From contig OZ271919.1 in the NCBI GenBank assembly GCA_965602035.1, positions 1,860,001-1,924,000 of the forward strand: 64,000 nucleotides of DNA, in the 5' to 3' direction. This DNA is from Natronospirillum sp965602035 (GTDB lineage: Bacteria > Pseudomonadota > Gammaproteobacteria > Pseudomonadales > Natronospirillaceae). Under the pieces are notes generated by a model. That model searched no databases and had not been told where the DNA came from. It saw nothing but the letters and a program-made list of their open reading frames with translations. A program made the position numbers and the translations under genes. Positions 17,429 through 26,627 of the stretch are shown here, in pieces (position 1 is the first letter of the stretch; each line of letters opens with the position of its first letter).

Positions 17429-18334
17429 ATGAAAACCATCACCCTTCCCGGAACCGACATTTCGCTGAGCCGTCTGGTCTACGGGGTCTGGCGGCTGGCT
17501 GACGATTCCGACACGTCCGTGAATCATGTTCGCCGGAAGATCGATGCCTGCCTGGAACAGGGCATCACCAGTTTCGACCACGCCGATATTTACGGCGATT
17601 ATGAATGTGAGGCGCTGTTTGGCCACGCGCTGAAGGCTGACCCGGCGCTGCGAGATCAGATGCAACTGATCAGCAAGTGCGACATCGCGCTGACATCGGA
17701 CAAGTACCCCAATCGGCGCGTCAAGTACTACGACACCAGTCGTGATTACATCCGGGCCAGTGTCGAGAACAGTCTGCGGCACCTGCACACAGACCACCTC
17801 GACCTGTTGCTGATCCACCGGCCGGACCCGCTGATGGACGCACAGGAAACCGGTGCTGTCCTCGACGAGCTGGTAACCAGCGGCAAGGTTCGCGCCGTCG
17901 GTGTCTCTAATTTCACCGCACCGGAGTGGCGGTTGCTGCAGTCCTGCATGTCTCAGCCGCTGGTCACCAACCAGATAGAGATGAGTGTCATGGAGCGCTC
18001 GGCCTTTACCAACGGCACACTGGCCGACATGCAACTTGACAAGATGCAACCTATGGCCTGGTCTCCTCTGGCAGGGGGGCGCCTGTTTGACCGCAGCGAT
18101 GAAGCCGCCCAGCGTGTTCACCCACTGCTGGAGAAACTGGCGGCTGATCATGGCAGGCGCGTTGATCTGGCAGCATTCGCCTGGCTGCTGGCGCACCCGG
18201 CGGGCATTTTGCCGGTAGTGGGTACCAACAACTTGGACCGCATCCGCACGCTGTCTGGCGCCCTTGACATTGAAATAGACCGTCAGAGCTGGTTCGAAGT
18301 CTGGACAGCGGCGGCCGGAGAAGAAGTGCCCTGA
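17429..18334 (+). CDS. Aldo/keto reductase, YdhF-like
   Basis: A 301-residue AKR. Catalytic residues are seen in SFDHADIYGDYECE (Asp and Tyr), QLISKCDIAL (Lys) and LDLLLIHRPDPL (His); the C-terminal VVGTNNLDRIRTLSGAL binds the cofactor. The length and the ACLEQGITSFDHADIYG signature fit the YdhF branch. The ATG at 17429 follows AGGAG at 12 bases. It is the first gene of the rightward unit leading into the TRAP transporter, so it may reduce or oxidise the imported compound. Substrate unknown. Confidence 0.85.
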   Translation: MKTITLPGTDISLSRLVYGVWRLADDSDTSVNHVRRKIDACLEQGITSFDHADIYGDYECEALFGHALKADPALRDQMQLISKCDIALTSDKYPNRRVKYYDTSRDYIRASVENSLRHLHTDHLDLLLIHRPDPLMDAQETGAVLDELVTSGKVRAVGVSNFTAPEWRLLQSCMSQPLVTNQIEMSVMERSAFTNGTLADMQLDKMQPMAWSPLAGGRLFDRSDEAAQRVHPLLEKLAADHGRRVDLAAFAWLLAHPAGILPVVGTNNLDRIRTLSGALDIEIDRQSWFEVWTAAAGEEVP

Positions 18335-18484
18335 GCTATCGGGGGCTTGCATAAGCGCGGTCTGCGGCAGCAGGCTGGGCGCATGATGACAACAACAATA
18401 ACCCCGGTAATCGGCCGGGGACACTGAGTGAGTACTGACAATGACAATAATTCAGACAGGCTTCCGGCAGGGAGGCAACCGCTT

Positions 18485-19048
18485 ATGAGCGCATATGTAT
18501 TTGTACTGACCTGGCTGCATCGGCTGAACTCGCTGATTATCCGTATCGGCGCCAGTATCGCCTGGGTCTGCGTGACCTTTATGGTGGCCGCAATCCTGCT
18601 GCAGGTTGTTTTTCGTTATGGATTCAACGCGGCCCTTCCCTGGCCGGAGGAGGTGGCCCGGGCCTTCATGATCTGGATGATGGCTCTGGTCGCCGCAGGC
18701 GCCTATCGCGAAGGTTCGTTTGTCGCCATAGAGATGCTGCACGATTACCTGCCCCGTCTGGCCACCCGCCTGCTGAAAGCGTTCCTGTTTCTCTCCATGC
18801 TGGTGGTGCTCTGGTACCTCTTTGTCATGGGACTTGAATTTTTTCAGCGCGGTTTCCGCTCCCGTGCGGCAAGTTTCAACATGCCACGTGCCTGGATTTA
18901 CCTGGCCATGCCAGTGTGCTTCGGCACCATGCTGCTGGTTAGCATTGAGCAGTTGATGAAAGAGATCGGCCTGATCGTGTTCAGAAACTTCGCTGAACAC
19001 CTGCCATACGATGACCAGCGGCGGGTCGCCCCCGCAGTGTCCGAATAA
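18485..19048 (+). CDS. dctQ: TRAP transporter small permease (DctQ-type)
   Basis: A 187-residue protein with four predicted membrane helices and the DctQ signature PWPEEVARAFMIWMMALVAAGAYREGSFVAIEML. I chose the ATG at 18485 because GGAGG lies nine bases upstream; a GTG at 18428 would add 19 hydrophilic residues. It forms the membrane complex with the large permease encoded 11 bases downstream, importing an organic acid or sugar acid with a sodium gradient. Confidence 0.85.
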   Translation: MSAYVFVLTWLHRLNSLIIRIGASIAWVCVTFMVAAILLQVVFRYGFNAALPWPEEVARAFMIWMMALVAAGAYREGSFVAIEMLHDYLPRLATRLLKAFLFLSMLVVLWYLFVMGLEFFQRGFRSRAASFNMPRAWIYLAMPVCFGTMLLVSIEQLMKEIGLIVFRNFAEHLPYDDQRRVAPAVSE

Positions 19049-19059
19049 AGGGGGTTACC

Positions 19060-20349
19060 ATGCTGATACTCTTTCTGCCTCTGTTTCTCGTTCTGCTGCT
19101 TATCGGCCTGCCGGTCTTCTTCGCGACGCTGCTGGCTCCCGGCACGATGCTTCTCATCGAGGGCATGGACCGCGACCTGCCGTTGCTGTTCCGTAATATC
19201 TACAACGGCATCGACTCCTTTCCGCTGATGGCCATTCCCTTTTTCATGCTGGCCGGCGAGCTTATGAACCGGGGCGGCATCACCATGCGGTTGGTGTACT
19301 TCTCCCAGGCGTTCATCGGTCACGTACGCGGCGGCCTGGCGCACGTCAATATCATGTCCAGCATGCTGTTCGCCGGGCTCTCGGGTTCAGCGGTTGCTGA
19401 TACCTCAGCCATCGGTTCAATGCTGATTCCGGCGATGGAAAAGAACGGCTACAAGCGCAAATTCGCAGCCGCCATTACCGCCGCGTCCTCCGTCATCGGC
19501 CCGATCATTCCGCCCTCGGGTATCATGATTATCTACGCCTACACCATGGAAGTGTCGGTGGCTGCCCTGTTCGCCGCCGGGCTGGTACCGGGCGTGCTCA
19601 TGGGCGGTGCCCTGATGATCATTACCGCCGTCATGGCAAAAAAATACGATTTCCCGGTGGCGGCCGAGAAGGCCACCTGGCGCGAGCGTGGCGGAGCCAC
19701 CAAAAAAGCCATTCTGCCGCTCCTGACGCCCGTCATTATTCTGGGTGGCATTCTGGGGGGAATCTTTACCCCGACCGAGGCCTCCGCCATCGCCGTTGCC
19801 TATGCATTGTTCCTCAGCGTATGGGTCTTGCGCTCAGTCAGTATTTCAGAGCTGCCCGGTATCTTCACGCGCAGCGCCAAGTCGTCGGCCGTGGTGCTGT
19901 TGCTGGTCGGTGCGGCCATTGCCTTCAAGACTGTGGTCAGCCTGTCCCGTGCGGCTGAGACATTGGCCTTCGGTGTACTCGCGATCAGTGAGAACCCGAT
20001 GATTCTGCTGTTCATGATCAACCTGTTGCTGTTTGTGATCGGTATGTTCCTGGATGCCGGGCCGGCCATCATCATTCTGGGCCCCATACTGGCGCCGATA
20101 TTCATCGAGCTGGGCATAGACCCGGTGCATTTCGCCATGATCATGAGCGTGAATCTGACGGTGGGGCTGGCTACACCGCCCATGGGGCTGGTTCTGTTCG
20201 TCGCCTCCAGTGTGTCCGGCGAGCGTGTTGAGTCGATCGCCAAGGCGATTCTGCCATTCCTGGCCGCACAGATTGCGGTGATCTTTCTGATCACCTTTGT
20301 ACCGGAGATTTCATTGACCATGCCGCGCTGGCTCGGGTTGGTGAATTGA
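19060..20349 (+). CDS. dctM: TRAP transporter large permease (DctM-type)
   Basis: A 429-residue protein with about 12 membrane helices. LPLFLVLLLIGLPVFFATLLAP at the start, AGLSGSAVADTSAIGSMLIPAM, the SSVIGPIIPPSGIMIIYA motif and the late PPMGLVLFVASSVSG stretch are the hallmarks of DctM/SiaM elements. An AAAGGGGG sequence precedes the ATG. It is the transport channel of the system encoded with the small permease and binding protein on either side. Confidence 0.9.
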   Translation: MLILFLPLFLVLLLIGLPVFFATLLAPGTMLLIEGMDRDLPLLFRNIYNGIDSFPLMAIPFFMLAGELMNRGGITMRLVYFSQAFIGHVRGGLAHVNIMSSMLFAGLSGSAVADTSAIGSMLIPAMEKNGYKRKFAAAITAASSVIGPIIPPSGIMIIYAYTMEVSVAALFAAGLVPGVLMGGALMIITAVMAKKYDFPVAAEKATWRERGGATKKAILPLLTPVIILGGILGGIFTPTEASAIAVAYALFLSVWVLRSVSISELPGIFTRSAKSSAVVLLLVGAAIAFKTVVSLSRAAETLAFGVLAISENPMILLFMINLLLFVIGMFLDAGPAIIILGPILAPIFIELGIDPVHFAMIMSVNLTVGLATPPMGLVLFVASSVSGERVESIAKAILPFLAAQIAVIFLITFVPEISLTMPRWLGLVN

Positions 20350-20363
20350 TCGGGTAGTGGGTT

Positions 20364-20400
20364 CAGCCACCCCCGGGTGCTACCTCCCCGGTTGTGGCTG
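20364..20400 (+). terminator. Stem-loop between dctM and dctP
   Basis: CAGCCAC (20364-20370) pairs with GTGGCTG (20394-20400) and an inner CCGGG (20373-20377) pairs with CCCGG (20387-20391), leaving a short loop. No T-run follows, so it may be a partial terminator or a processing/stability element that sets binding-protein level apart from the permeases. Confidence 0.45.
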
Positions 20401-20541
20401 ATTCCTCCTGAACCCGATGCAATCGCGACTGATGGTCATGAAGACCGCAGATCGCACCATGCACTGTCATGCGTTCACACAGCTGGTAATACCGGCAGTT
20501 CGAACGTTGACATGCCATTCAAGCAAGATGAGGACATAACA

Positions 20542-21621
20542 ATGAGCTTGCAAACCGGAAAAAAACTGACGTCTCTTTGTACAGGTGCTCTGGCAGCGGG
20601 AGCGTTCATGCTGACCGCCGGCATCGCCAGCGCCCAGGACTATACCCTTCGCGCTGTAGCCAACTCGAACGAGAACGACGAAGACTATGACGGCCTGATC
20701 GTCTTCAAGGACTTCGTGGAATCGCGCTCCAACGGGCGTATCGAGGTGGACCTGTTCATCGGTACCCAGCTCTGTGCGAACGGCACCGAGTGTATGCAGG
20801 CGCTGGAGGATGGTTCTGTAGACATCTACATCTCTACCTCTGGCGGTGTTGCCAACATGTACCCCTATGTTCAGGTGCTTGACCTGCCCTACGTCCTGCG
20901 TGACGACCGGGTTGCCGAGACCGTTCTGGAAGGGGATTTCACGCGGGAAATGCGTGACGCAATTCTGGAGGACTCCAACAATCAGGTTCGCCTGATGACC
21001 ATCGGCAACACGGGCGGCTGGCGGAACTTTGCCAATACGGAGCATACGGTGCGCACACCGGAGGACCTGGAAGGCATGAAGATCCGTACCGTAGTGGCGG
21101 ACCTGCCCCAGGAACTGGTTCGAGCCATGGGTGCCAGCCCGACACCGATTCCGTGGCCGGAGCTGTACACCTCGTTCCAGACCGGCGTGGTTGAGGGCTC
21201 CAAGAACGGTATTACCGACGTTATGGGCATGAAGTTCCCGGAAGCCGGCCTTCAGTACATGACACTCGACGGTCATGCCTACATGGCGGCGCTCTGGTAC
21301 ATGAACAACGATGTGTTCATGGATATGCCGGAAGACCTGCGCCGCGTGGTCGTGGACGGCTTTGATGCGCTCCAGCAGGCGACATTCGCGTCGCCGAAGC
21401 GCAAGTCCATTCAGGCTTACGAGGACTTCGCTGCTGCCGGTGGTGAGCTGTACGTGCCGACTCCGGAAGAGAAGGAAGCCTTCGCTGAAGCGGCGGAACC
21501 CGTGTACACCTGGTTCTCCGAGAACGTGGAACAGGGTGAGCGGTTCTACAACCTGCTCGACTCTGAGGCTCGTGAAGCCGAAGAAATGATTGCAGAGCAG
21601 TACGAGGAAGACCTGATGTAG
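20542..21621 (+). CDS. dctP: TRAP transporter periplasmic substrate-binding protein (DctP-type)
   Basis: A 359-residue protein. The ATG at 20542 has GAGG eight bases upstream and begins a signal peptide (cleavage after GIASAQ). The mature part follows the DctP pattern, including DLPYVLRDDRVAETVLEG, the NxGGWRNFAN region near residue 160 and the MKIRTVVADLPQELVRAMGASPTPIPWPELYTSFQTGVVEG segment with the conserved ligand arginine in KIRT. It should bind the organic anion handled by the two permeases upstream. It is the last TRAP gene, separated from dctM by a strong stem-loop. Confidence 0.9.
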   Translation: MSLQTGKKLTSLCTGALAAGAFMLTAGIASAQDYTLRAVANSNENDEDYDGLIVFKDFVESRSNGRIEVDLFIGTQLCANGTECMQALEDGSVDIYISTSGGVANMYPYVQVLDLPYVLRDDRVAETVLEGDFTREMRDAILEDSNNQVRLMTIGNTGGWRNFANTEHTVRTPEDLEGMKIRTVVADLPQELVRAMGASPTPIPWPELYTSFQTGVVEGSKNGITDVMGMKFPEAGLQYMTLDGHAYMAALWYMNNDVFMDMPEDLRRVVVDGFDALQQATFASPKRKSIQAYEDFAAAGGELYVPTPEEKEAFAEAAEPVYTWFSENVEQGERFYNLLDSEAREAEEMIAEQYEEDLM

Positions 21622-21696
21622 TCAGGGCCTTCAGTCCGACGCCTGCGGGCGTCGGGCTGATTCCTTCATCAACAGGCGCTAACGGAGCTGATAACA

Positions 21697-22188
21697 ATGA
21701 ACTCCTTCTCCTTTCCGCGCTGCCTCCTTCTGAGTTTGGCATTGAGCCTGTCTGCCGGCCTTCAGGCAGATGTGGACAAGGGCATACGCCTCATGAAGGC
21801 GAATCAATTCGAAGCGGCTATGGAAGAATTGCGGCTCTCCGCCGCCTCCGGCAATGCGACGGCCGAGGAACTGGTTGGTGTCATGTACGCACTGGGCCTT
21901 GGCGTCGAGCGTGATGACCGAAGAGCCTTTGAATGGTATCTGCGCTCGGCCATGAAAGGCCACCCGGGTGCCCAGTCAGGGGTTGGCTGGTATTACGAGG
22001 TGGGCCGTGGCATCGAAGCGCCCGATCTGGTGCGGGCCTATATGTGGTATGTCCTTTCCGCCATCGGCGGTGACCCGGACGCTGCGATCAGCCAGGAAGA
22101 AGTGATCAAGAAAATGACCCCCGAACAGGTCCGTGAGGCCGAGATTCTGATCGAAGACTACAAACCTCTGCTTTATCCCTACCGCTGA
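21697..22188 (+). CDS. Secreted Sel1-repeat protein
   Basis: A 163-residue protein with a signal peptide (cleavage after LQA near residue 24) and two to three Sel1-like helical repeats, seen in AMEELRLSAASGNATAEELVGVMYALGLGV, AFEWYLRSAMKGHPGAQSGVGWYYEVGRGI and a final AYMWYVLSAIGGDPDA. Sel1 repeats mediate protein contacts; this one is probably a periplasmic adaptor. It lies 15 bases upstream of the dihaem peroxidase gene and is probably co-transcribed with it, so a role in maturing or partnering that enzyme is possible but unproven. Confidence 0.75.
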   Translation: MNSFSFPRCLLLSLALSLSAGLQADVDKGIRLMKANQFEAAMEELRLSAASGNATAEELVGVMYALGLGVERDDRRAFEWYLRSAMKGHPGAQSGVGWYYEVGRGIEAPDLVRAYMWYVLSAIGGDPDAAISQEEVIKKMTPEQVREAEILIEDYKPLLYPYR

Positions 22189-22203
22189 GATCGGAGGTGG
22201 CCA

Positions 22204-23586
22204 ATGAACATCAGACCCCTTTTCACGGCCGGCATAGCCATGATGCTCAGTGGCGCAGCGCTCGCTGGCGACCTGCCCGAGCCACTGACAGACGACGATT
22301 TTTATCCGATAGACCGTGACCAGGCGAAGCTGGGCCAATTACTGTTCTACGATCCTGTACTCAGCGGCAACCGGAACATCAGTTGTGCCACGTGCCACCA
22401 CCCGGAACTGGCTACGTCCGACGGCTTATCGCTTGGTATTGGCGAGGGAGGTTCAGGCCTCAGCCTCGCGCGCGTAACCGGCAACCCCGACAACGTGGTT
22501 CATGAGCGCGTACCGCGAAATGCGCCCGGCCTGTTCAATCTCGGCTTCAAGGAACTGGACGTCATGTTCCACGACGGACGGGTGTTCGAGAGCGATATCT
22601 ACGACAGCGGTTTTGACAGCCCGGCGGAAGAGTTCCTGCCCACCGGCTTGCGCAATATTATTGCTGCCCAGGCCCTTTTCCCCATAACGTCGGAAACTGA
22701 AATGGCAGGTGACATCGACGAAAACGAAGTACCCGGGGCTGTGCGCCGCCGGATCGACTATGGGTGGCGGGTCCTGGTGGACCGCCTGCGGGCCACCGGC
22801 GACTACACCGAGCGGTTCAAACGCGTGTATGACGATATTGATGAACCACTGGACCTGCACATAACGCATGTGGCCAACGCCCTGGCAACGTTCCAGGAGT
22901 TCGAATGGCGCGCTGACAACAGCCCGTTCGATCGCTACCTGCGTGGTGAAGAAACCGCACTGAGAGACTCGCAGAAAGCCGGCATGCGCCTGTTCTACGG
23001 CAAGGCAAACTGCAGTCAGTGCCACAGTGGCCCGTTGCAGACCGACCAGGACTTCCACAGCCTCGGCCTGCCGCCGCTGGGGCCCGGCCGAACCCGCCCG
23101 TATGACCCGATTGCCCGTGATCAGGGCCGTATCAATGTCACGGACCGGCGCGAAGACGCCTACCGGTTCCGCACTCCGAGCCTGCGCAATGTCGCGGCAA
23201 CCGCTCCCTATGGACACAACGGCACTTATGCGGACCTGGAAGGCATCATTCGCCACCATCTTGACCCGCAGGCGGCACTGGATCGTTACGACCGGGAACA
23301 GGTTCTGCTGGTCGATGACCCCTACCTGAACCGGAGCGATTTCATTCTGTGGCAGGATGAGCGGGAAATGGCCCGCCTGCGTCAGTCGGTTGATATAGAG
23401 CCGGTCGACCTGAGTGACCGGGAGATCGGTCAGATTATCGACTTTCTGGAATCGCTGAACGACCCGGTCAGTCTTGACCACCGATTGGGCGTACCGGAGC
23501 AGGTTCCGAGCGGCCTGCCCGTTGAACGGCTGCGCCGGCCGGAGGCCATGGCTACAAGCCAGGCTGAGGCAGATGGCGCCCGGTAA
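22204..23586 (+). CDS. Dihaem cytochrome c peroxidase / MauG-family protein
   Basis: A 460-residue periplasmic protein with signal peptide (cleavage after LAG). Two covalent haem sites are visible: CATCH at residues 61-65 and CSQCH at about 270-274. The segments GQLLFYDPVLSGNRNISC, FRTPSLRNVAATAPYGHNGTYADLEGIIRHH and the final LSDREIGQIIDFLESL are typical of the CcP/MauG superfamily. It may reduce peroxide using cytochrome electrons, or modify a partner protein as MauG does. It is about 100 residues longer than a classical CcpA. Expression together with sugar dehydrogenase genes nearby hints at a periplasmic redox role. Confidence 0.85.
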   Translation: MNIRPLFTAGIAMMLSGAALAGDLPEPLTDDDFYPIDRDQAKLGQLLFYDPVLSGNRNISCATCHHPELATSDGLSLGIGEGGSGLSLARVTGNPDNVVHERVPRNAPGLFNLGFKELDVMFHDGRVFESDIYDSGFDSPAEEFLPTGLRNIIAAQALFPITSETEMAGDIDENEVPGAVRRRIDYGWRVLVDRLRATGDYTERFKRVYDDIDEPLDLHITHVANALATFQEFEWRADNSPFDRYLRGEETALRDSQKAGMRLFYGKANCSQCHSGPLQTDQDFHSLGLPPLGPGRTRPYDPIARDQGRINVTDRREDAYRFRTPSLRNVAATAPYGHNGTYADLEGIIRHHLDPQAALDRYDREQVLLVDDPYLNRSDFILWQDEREMARLRQSVDIEPVDLSDREIGQIIDFLESLNDPVSLDHRLGVPEQVPSGLPVERLRRPEAMATSQAEADGAR

Positions 23587-23606
23587 CCGGGCGCCACACA
23601 GACGGA

Positions 23607-24590
23607 CTATTTATAGGCGATGGAAGCGAGTATACGACGGTTCGGCCCCTCATAGGGCTGCCGGGCGTGCAGCACGGTGTAGTTGCTGATCCACAGTACA
23701 TCGCCCTGCTTCCATTCGAAGTTAACGCAGAGCTCTTCCATGGCCTCGGCGGTTTTTGCCATAACATCCGGGTCCATGTAGTCACCCTCACCGGTAACGA
23801 CTGCCTTTTCACCGTCGTTCCGGCTGTCATTCCAGCCCATATACACCGAGATAATCTGGTTGAAGAACACCTTGCGTTGCGTCTCTTTGTCGAACTGAAC
23901 CGCCGGCAGCGTCTTCGATTCGGTACGCAGGTTGCCATTATCCAACCACTCCCAGTTCATGCCGGCGTCCCGCATGACGCGCTCAGCGTCTTCCCGGGTC
24001 TTGACCTGAAAGGTGTCTTTCCATGACCGGCCAATGGCCGACCCGGAATCGGTTTCTTCCGGCATCACGCGGATATAGCGTACACCCTGCTCTTCGACTG
24101 TTTTAGCAGTCTCCGGCCCGATTTCTGCAAACCGCTCATAGATCTCGGCGGAATGCAGCAGCGATGTTGCCCCGCCCTTTATCGCCGGCGTTTCACAGTA
24201 AAAGAAAATATAGCCCGGCGGGTTGGGCGTCTGCGCCATTTCGTGGTGAAACGGTATTTTTTCGGTAGCCGGTGATTCATTGGCCGTCACAATGCGCGAC
24301 TGAGTCACCTGATTGCGCGGCGCCGCCCCCCCGACATACGGCATATTCTCGAATGAGGTATGGTTGAGGTGATCCTCGAATTCATCGGCACTTTTCACCG
24401 GAAAGCCGCGAAAGAGAACCGCTCCATGCTTGATCAGAAGATCCTTCAACGACTCCCGGTTGTCGCTGATCCATTGATTGAACGCCGCTCTGTCGGTCGC
24501 TACGGCCTCGTTGTGTGGCGTCACAACCACGGGAAAATCCAGCCCATAAACGGTTTTTTGTTCTGGAATGGCTGAAATGTTGAGTTCCAT
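23607..24590 (-). CDS. TauD/TfdA-family Fe(II)/2-oxoglutarate dioxygenase
   Basis: A 327-residue dioxygenase. The iron facial triad reads H-x-E (in IPFHHEMAQ, near residue 122) and the distal His in TVLHARQPY, with the 2-oxoglutarate Arg in GPNRRILAS. H-x-E rather than H-x-D places it near the clavaminate synthase/SyrP-like branch. I chose the ATG at 24590 because GGAGG lies five bases upstream. The substrate is unknown. A perfect 22-bp tandem repeat of TGAATGAATTA lies 44 bases upstream, linking it to the GntR regulator's block. Confidence 0.85.
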   Translation of the reverse strand: MELNISAIPEQKTVYGLDFPVVVTPHNEAVATDRAAFNQWISDNRESLKDLLIKHGAVLFRGFPVKSADEFEDHLNHTSFENMPYVGGAAPRNQVTQSRIVTANESPATEKIPFHHEMAQTPNPPGYIFFYCETPAIKGGATSLLHSAEIYERFAEIGPETAKTVEEQGVRYIRVMPEETDSGSAIGRSWKDTFQVKTREDAERVMRDAGMNWEWLDNGNLRTESKTLPAVQFDKETQRKVFFNQIISVYMGWNDSRNDGEKAVVTGEGDYMDPDVMAKTAEAMEELCVNFEWKQGDVLWISNYTVLHARQPYEGPNRRILASIAYK

Positions 24591-24633
24591 GGAATCCTCC
24601 GGAATCCGCTGCTGGTTCATCGTCGTCAAAAAG

Positions 24634-24655
24634 TGAATGAATTATGAATGAATTA
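24634..24655 (+). repeat. Perfect tandem repeat of TGAATGAATTA, probable operator
   Basis: Two exact copies of the 11-bp unit TGAATGAATTA (24634-24644 and 24645-24655) sit in the divergent region between the dioxygenase gene and the LysE-type gene. Eleven bases is one helical turn, so both copies face the same side of the DNA. The same unit, inverted, occurs at 17250-17260. Confidence 0.6.
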
Positions 24656-24758
24656 CAGAATAGCGGATATGTGACAGAATGCAAGTCTGTGCCATAATAG
24701 CGATGGTTCAGCACGGTGCCCTCGAACCCGGGGCGTGCAACGCACTGCAGGGAACAGC

Positions 24759-25376
24759 ATGACACCGGAAAGCGCGGTCACCTTTTTCATTGCCATTTTC
24801 ATCTTCGGCATTACGCCCGGCCCGGGTATATTTGCTCTGCTTGCGCGAGCGCTGACCCGCGGTGCAGGACCCTGCCTGCCACTGGCATTCGGCATGACAC
24901 TGAGTGATGCGGTCTACCTGGTATTGGCCAGCTACAGTCTGGCAGCCGTTGCCGTCAACTATGCCGACGTTTTTACAGCAATCCGGATTCTGGGCGCACT
25001 GTACCTGTTCTACCTGGCGTGGCAGATGTGGCGGGCACCTGCCGGCGCAACCGGCACGGTTGACTATACCGACCGCGCGGGCGCAACGGCCAGCCTCATA
25101 CAGGGCATCGTGATTTCCGCCTCCAATCCGAAGGTTATTCTCTTCTATATCGCGTTTCTGCCGACCTTCATGGATATGTCGGCATTGCGGGGCTTCGACA
25201 TTGTTGCCGCGGTCGTTCTGACCATCACGGCGCTCATGGTGGGCTTGATGCTGGTAGCCGTTGCCGCTTCGCGGGCGCGTCGACTTATCACCTCGGCCCG
25301 TGCGATGCGTGGTGTGAACCGCACCGCAGCCGGCATCATGGCCGGCGCCGGTGCGTGGTTGCTGGCAAAGAGCTGA
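24759..25376 (+). CDS. LysE-family amino acid/metabolite exporter
   Basis: A 205-residue membrane protein with about six helices. The N-terminal FGITPGPGIFALLARAL segment and SASNPKVILFYIAFLPTF are LysE/RhtB signatures. The ATG at 24759 has AGGGA upstream and starts directly before the first helix. Such proteins export amino acids or related metabolites from the cytoplasm. It is divergent from the dioxygenase gene and might export its product, but this is only positional inference. Confidence 0.85.
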   Translation: MTPESAVTFFIAIFIFGITPGPGIFALLARALTRGAGPCLPLAFGMTLSDAVYLVLASYSLAAVAVNYADVFTAIRILGALYLFYLAWQMWRAPAGATGTVDYTDRAGATASLIQGIVISASNPKVILFYIAFLPTFMDMSALRGFDIVAAVVLTITALMVGLMLVAVAASRARRLITSARAMRGVNRTAAGIMAGAGAWLLAKS

Positions 25377-25379
25377 GGC

Positions 25380-26525
25380 TCAGGATCGAATGGAAAATGG
25401 CTGCCCGTGATCCGGCCACTGGGAATCCGGAACGATAACGATTTTACCCAGATACCGGCTGCCCCGGTTCACAAAATAGTCCTCGGCCCGGTGCAGTTCT
25501 GATAGCCTGAACGCGCCGTGTAACACGGGATTCAGTTCACCGTCCCGAATCCACTGCATCAACTGCGCGGCCTCTTCCCGCGTGCCATGGGATACGCCAA
25601 ATATCTGTACCTGATACAGATAGATCCGGGTCCAGAGTATCTCGCTGATGTTGCCGCCGCTGGCTCCGGCGATACTGAGCCTCGGGTAGGAATTCCGGGC
25701 CCGCATATCGAAGATCATGGCGTCGATGAACTTATCGGTCATCTCTCCGCCAACCAGGTCCATAACCGCGTCCAGTGGTTTACCACCGGTTACCTCCTTG
25801 ACCCGGTCCACGAAGGTACTCATGTCACTCCGGTCCAGCACAGCCTCTGCGCCCAGTTCGCGCAGCACCGGTGCCTTTTCCTGCTGACTCAGGGCATACG
25901 GGATAGCGCCCAGAATACGACAGAGCTGAATCAGCGCCGTGCCCACACCGCCGCTGGCGCCCGTGACCAATACGTGCTCTCCGGCGCTGACGCCCGCCGA
26001 CGTCAGCATATGATAGGCCGTCTGGTAGGAGCACATGCCCATAGACGCCAGCTCGGCATCGGCAAGGTCGGGGTTGGGAATGTGGTAGAACTGGTCGGAC
26101 GGAAGCGCCACGTATTCGGCATAGCCACCATCGGCACCATGCCCGTAATAATCGGGCGTCAGATTGATGTCCGGGCGCTCGTCCGCGTAGAGGTTGAAAT
26201 CCAGTAGCCCGCGCTCGCCGATGCGGTGCTCGCTCACACCCTCGCCCACCGCCACGACGCGACCGACAATATCGGCACCCTGGATGCGTGGAAAGGTCAG
26301 CGTGGGTTTGCCGCCCATCTGAAAGGAAGTCATCTCGCCCTTTTTCGTGGGGTACAGGCCTTCTCTCGCCTTACGGTCGGTGTTGTTCTTGGCCGTGGCG
26401 GTGACCTGAACCAGCACCTCGCCATTCCCGGGCGTCGGTACCGATACATCCTGATACACGAGCTGGTCGGTGCCACCATGCCCTACCAGAACCATGGCTT
26501 TCATGGAGTCAGGAACCATCGACAC
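25380..26525 (-). CDS. Zinc-independent MDR-family alcohol dehydrogenase / quinone oxidoreductase
   Basis: A 381-residue medium-chain dehydrogenase/reductase. The N-terminal GroES-like fold (MKAMVLVGHGGTDQLVYQDV) is followed by a Rossmann domain with GASGGVGTALIQL near residue 190. The zinc-ligand Cys/His set of classical alcohol dehydrogenases is not evident, which points to a quinone oxidoreductase-like enzyme. GTG at 26525 is chosen because GGAG is six bases upstream; ATG at 26519 is possible. It ends three bases after the convergent LysE gene. Substrate unknown. Confidence 0.75.
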   Translation of the reverse strand: MSMVPDSMKAMVLVGHGGTDQLVYQDVSVPTPGNGEVLVQVTATAKNNTDRKAREGLYPTKKGEMTSFQMGGKPTLTFPRIQGADIVGRVVAVGEGVSEHRIGERGLLDFNLYADERPDINLTPDYYGHGADGGYAEYVALPSDQFYHIPNPDLADAELASMGMCSYQTAYHMLTSAGVSAGEHVLVTGASGGVGTALIQLCRILGAIPYALSQQEKAPVLRELGAEAVLDRSDMSTFVDRVKEVTGGKPLDAVMDLVGGEMTDKFIDAMIFDMRARNSYPRLSIAGASGGNISEILWTRIYLYQVQIFGVSHGTREEAAQLMQWIRDGELNPVLHGAFRLSELHRAEDYFVNRGSRYLGKIVIVPDSQWPDHGQPFSIRS

Positions 26526-26627
26526 ATCGCTCTCCTGTTCCGGTGGATTCTAATGCCACACAGAATAGGCAAAAACAGTCCGTGTGTCAGGGCCTTCCAT
26601 AGCCCTGGGCCACAGGCTGAACGGCCG

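Noticed and set aside
17261..18424. 387-codon minus-strand frame over the aldo/keto reductase gene
   Set aside because: The plus strand encodes a canonical AKR with full catalytic tetrad; the antisense translation resembles nothing.
22453..23481. 342-codon minus-strand frame over the dihaem peroxidase gene
   Set aside because: The plus strand has two CxxCH haem motifs in a conserved fold; the antisense frame has no support.
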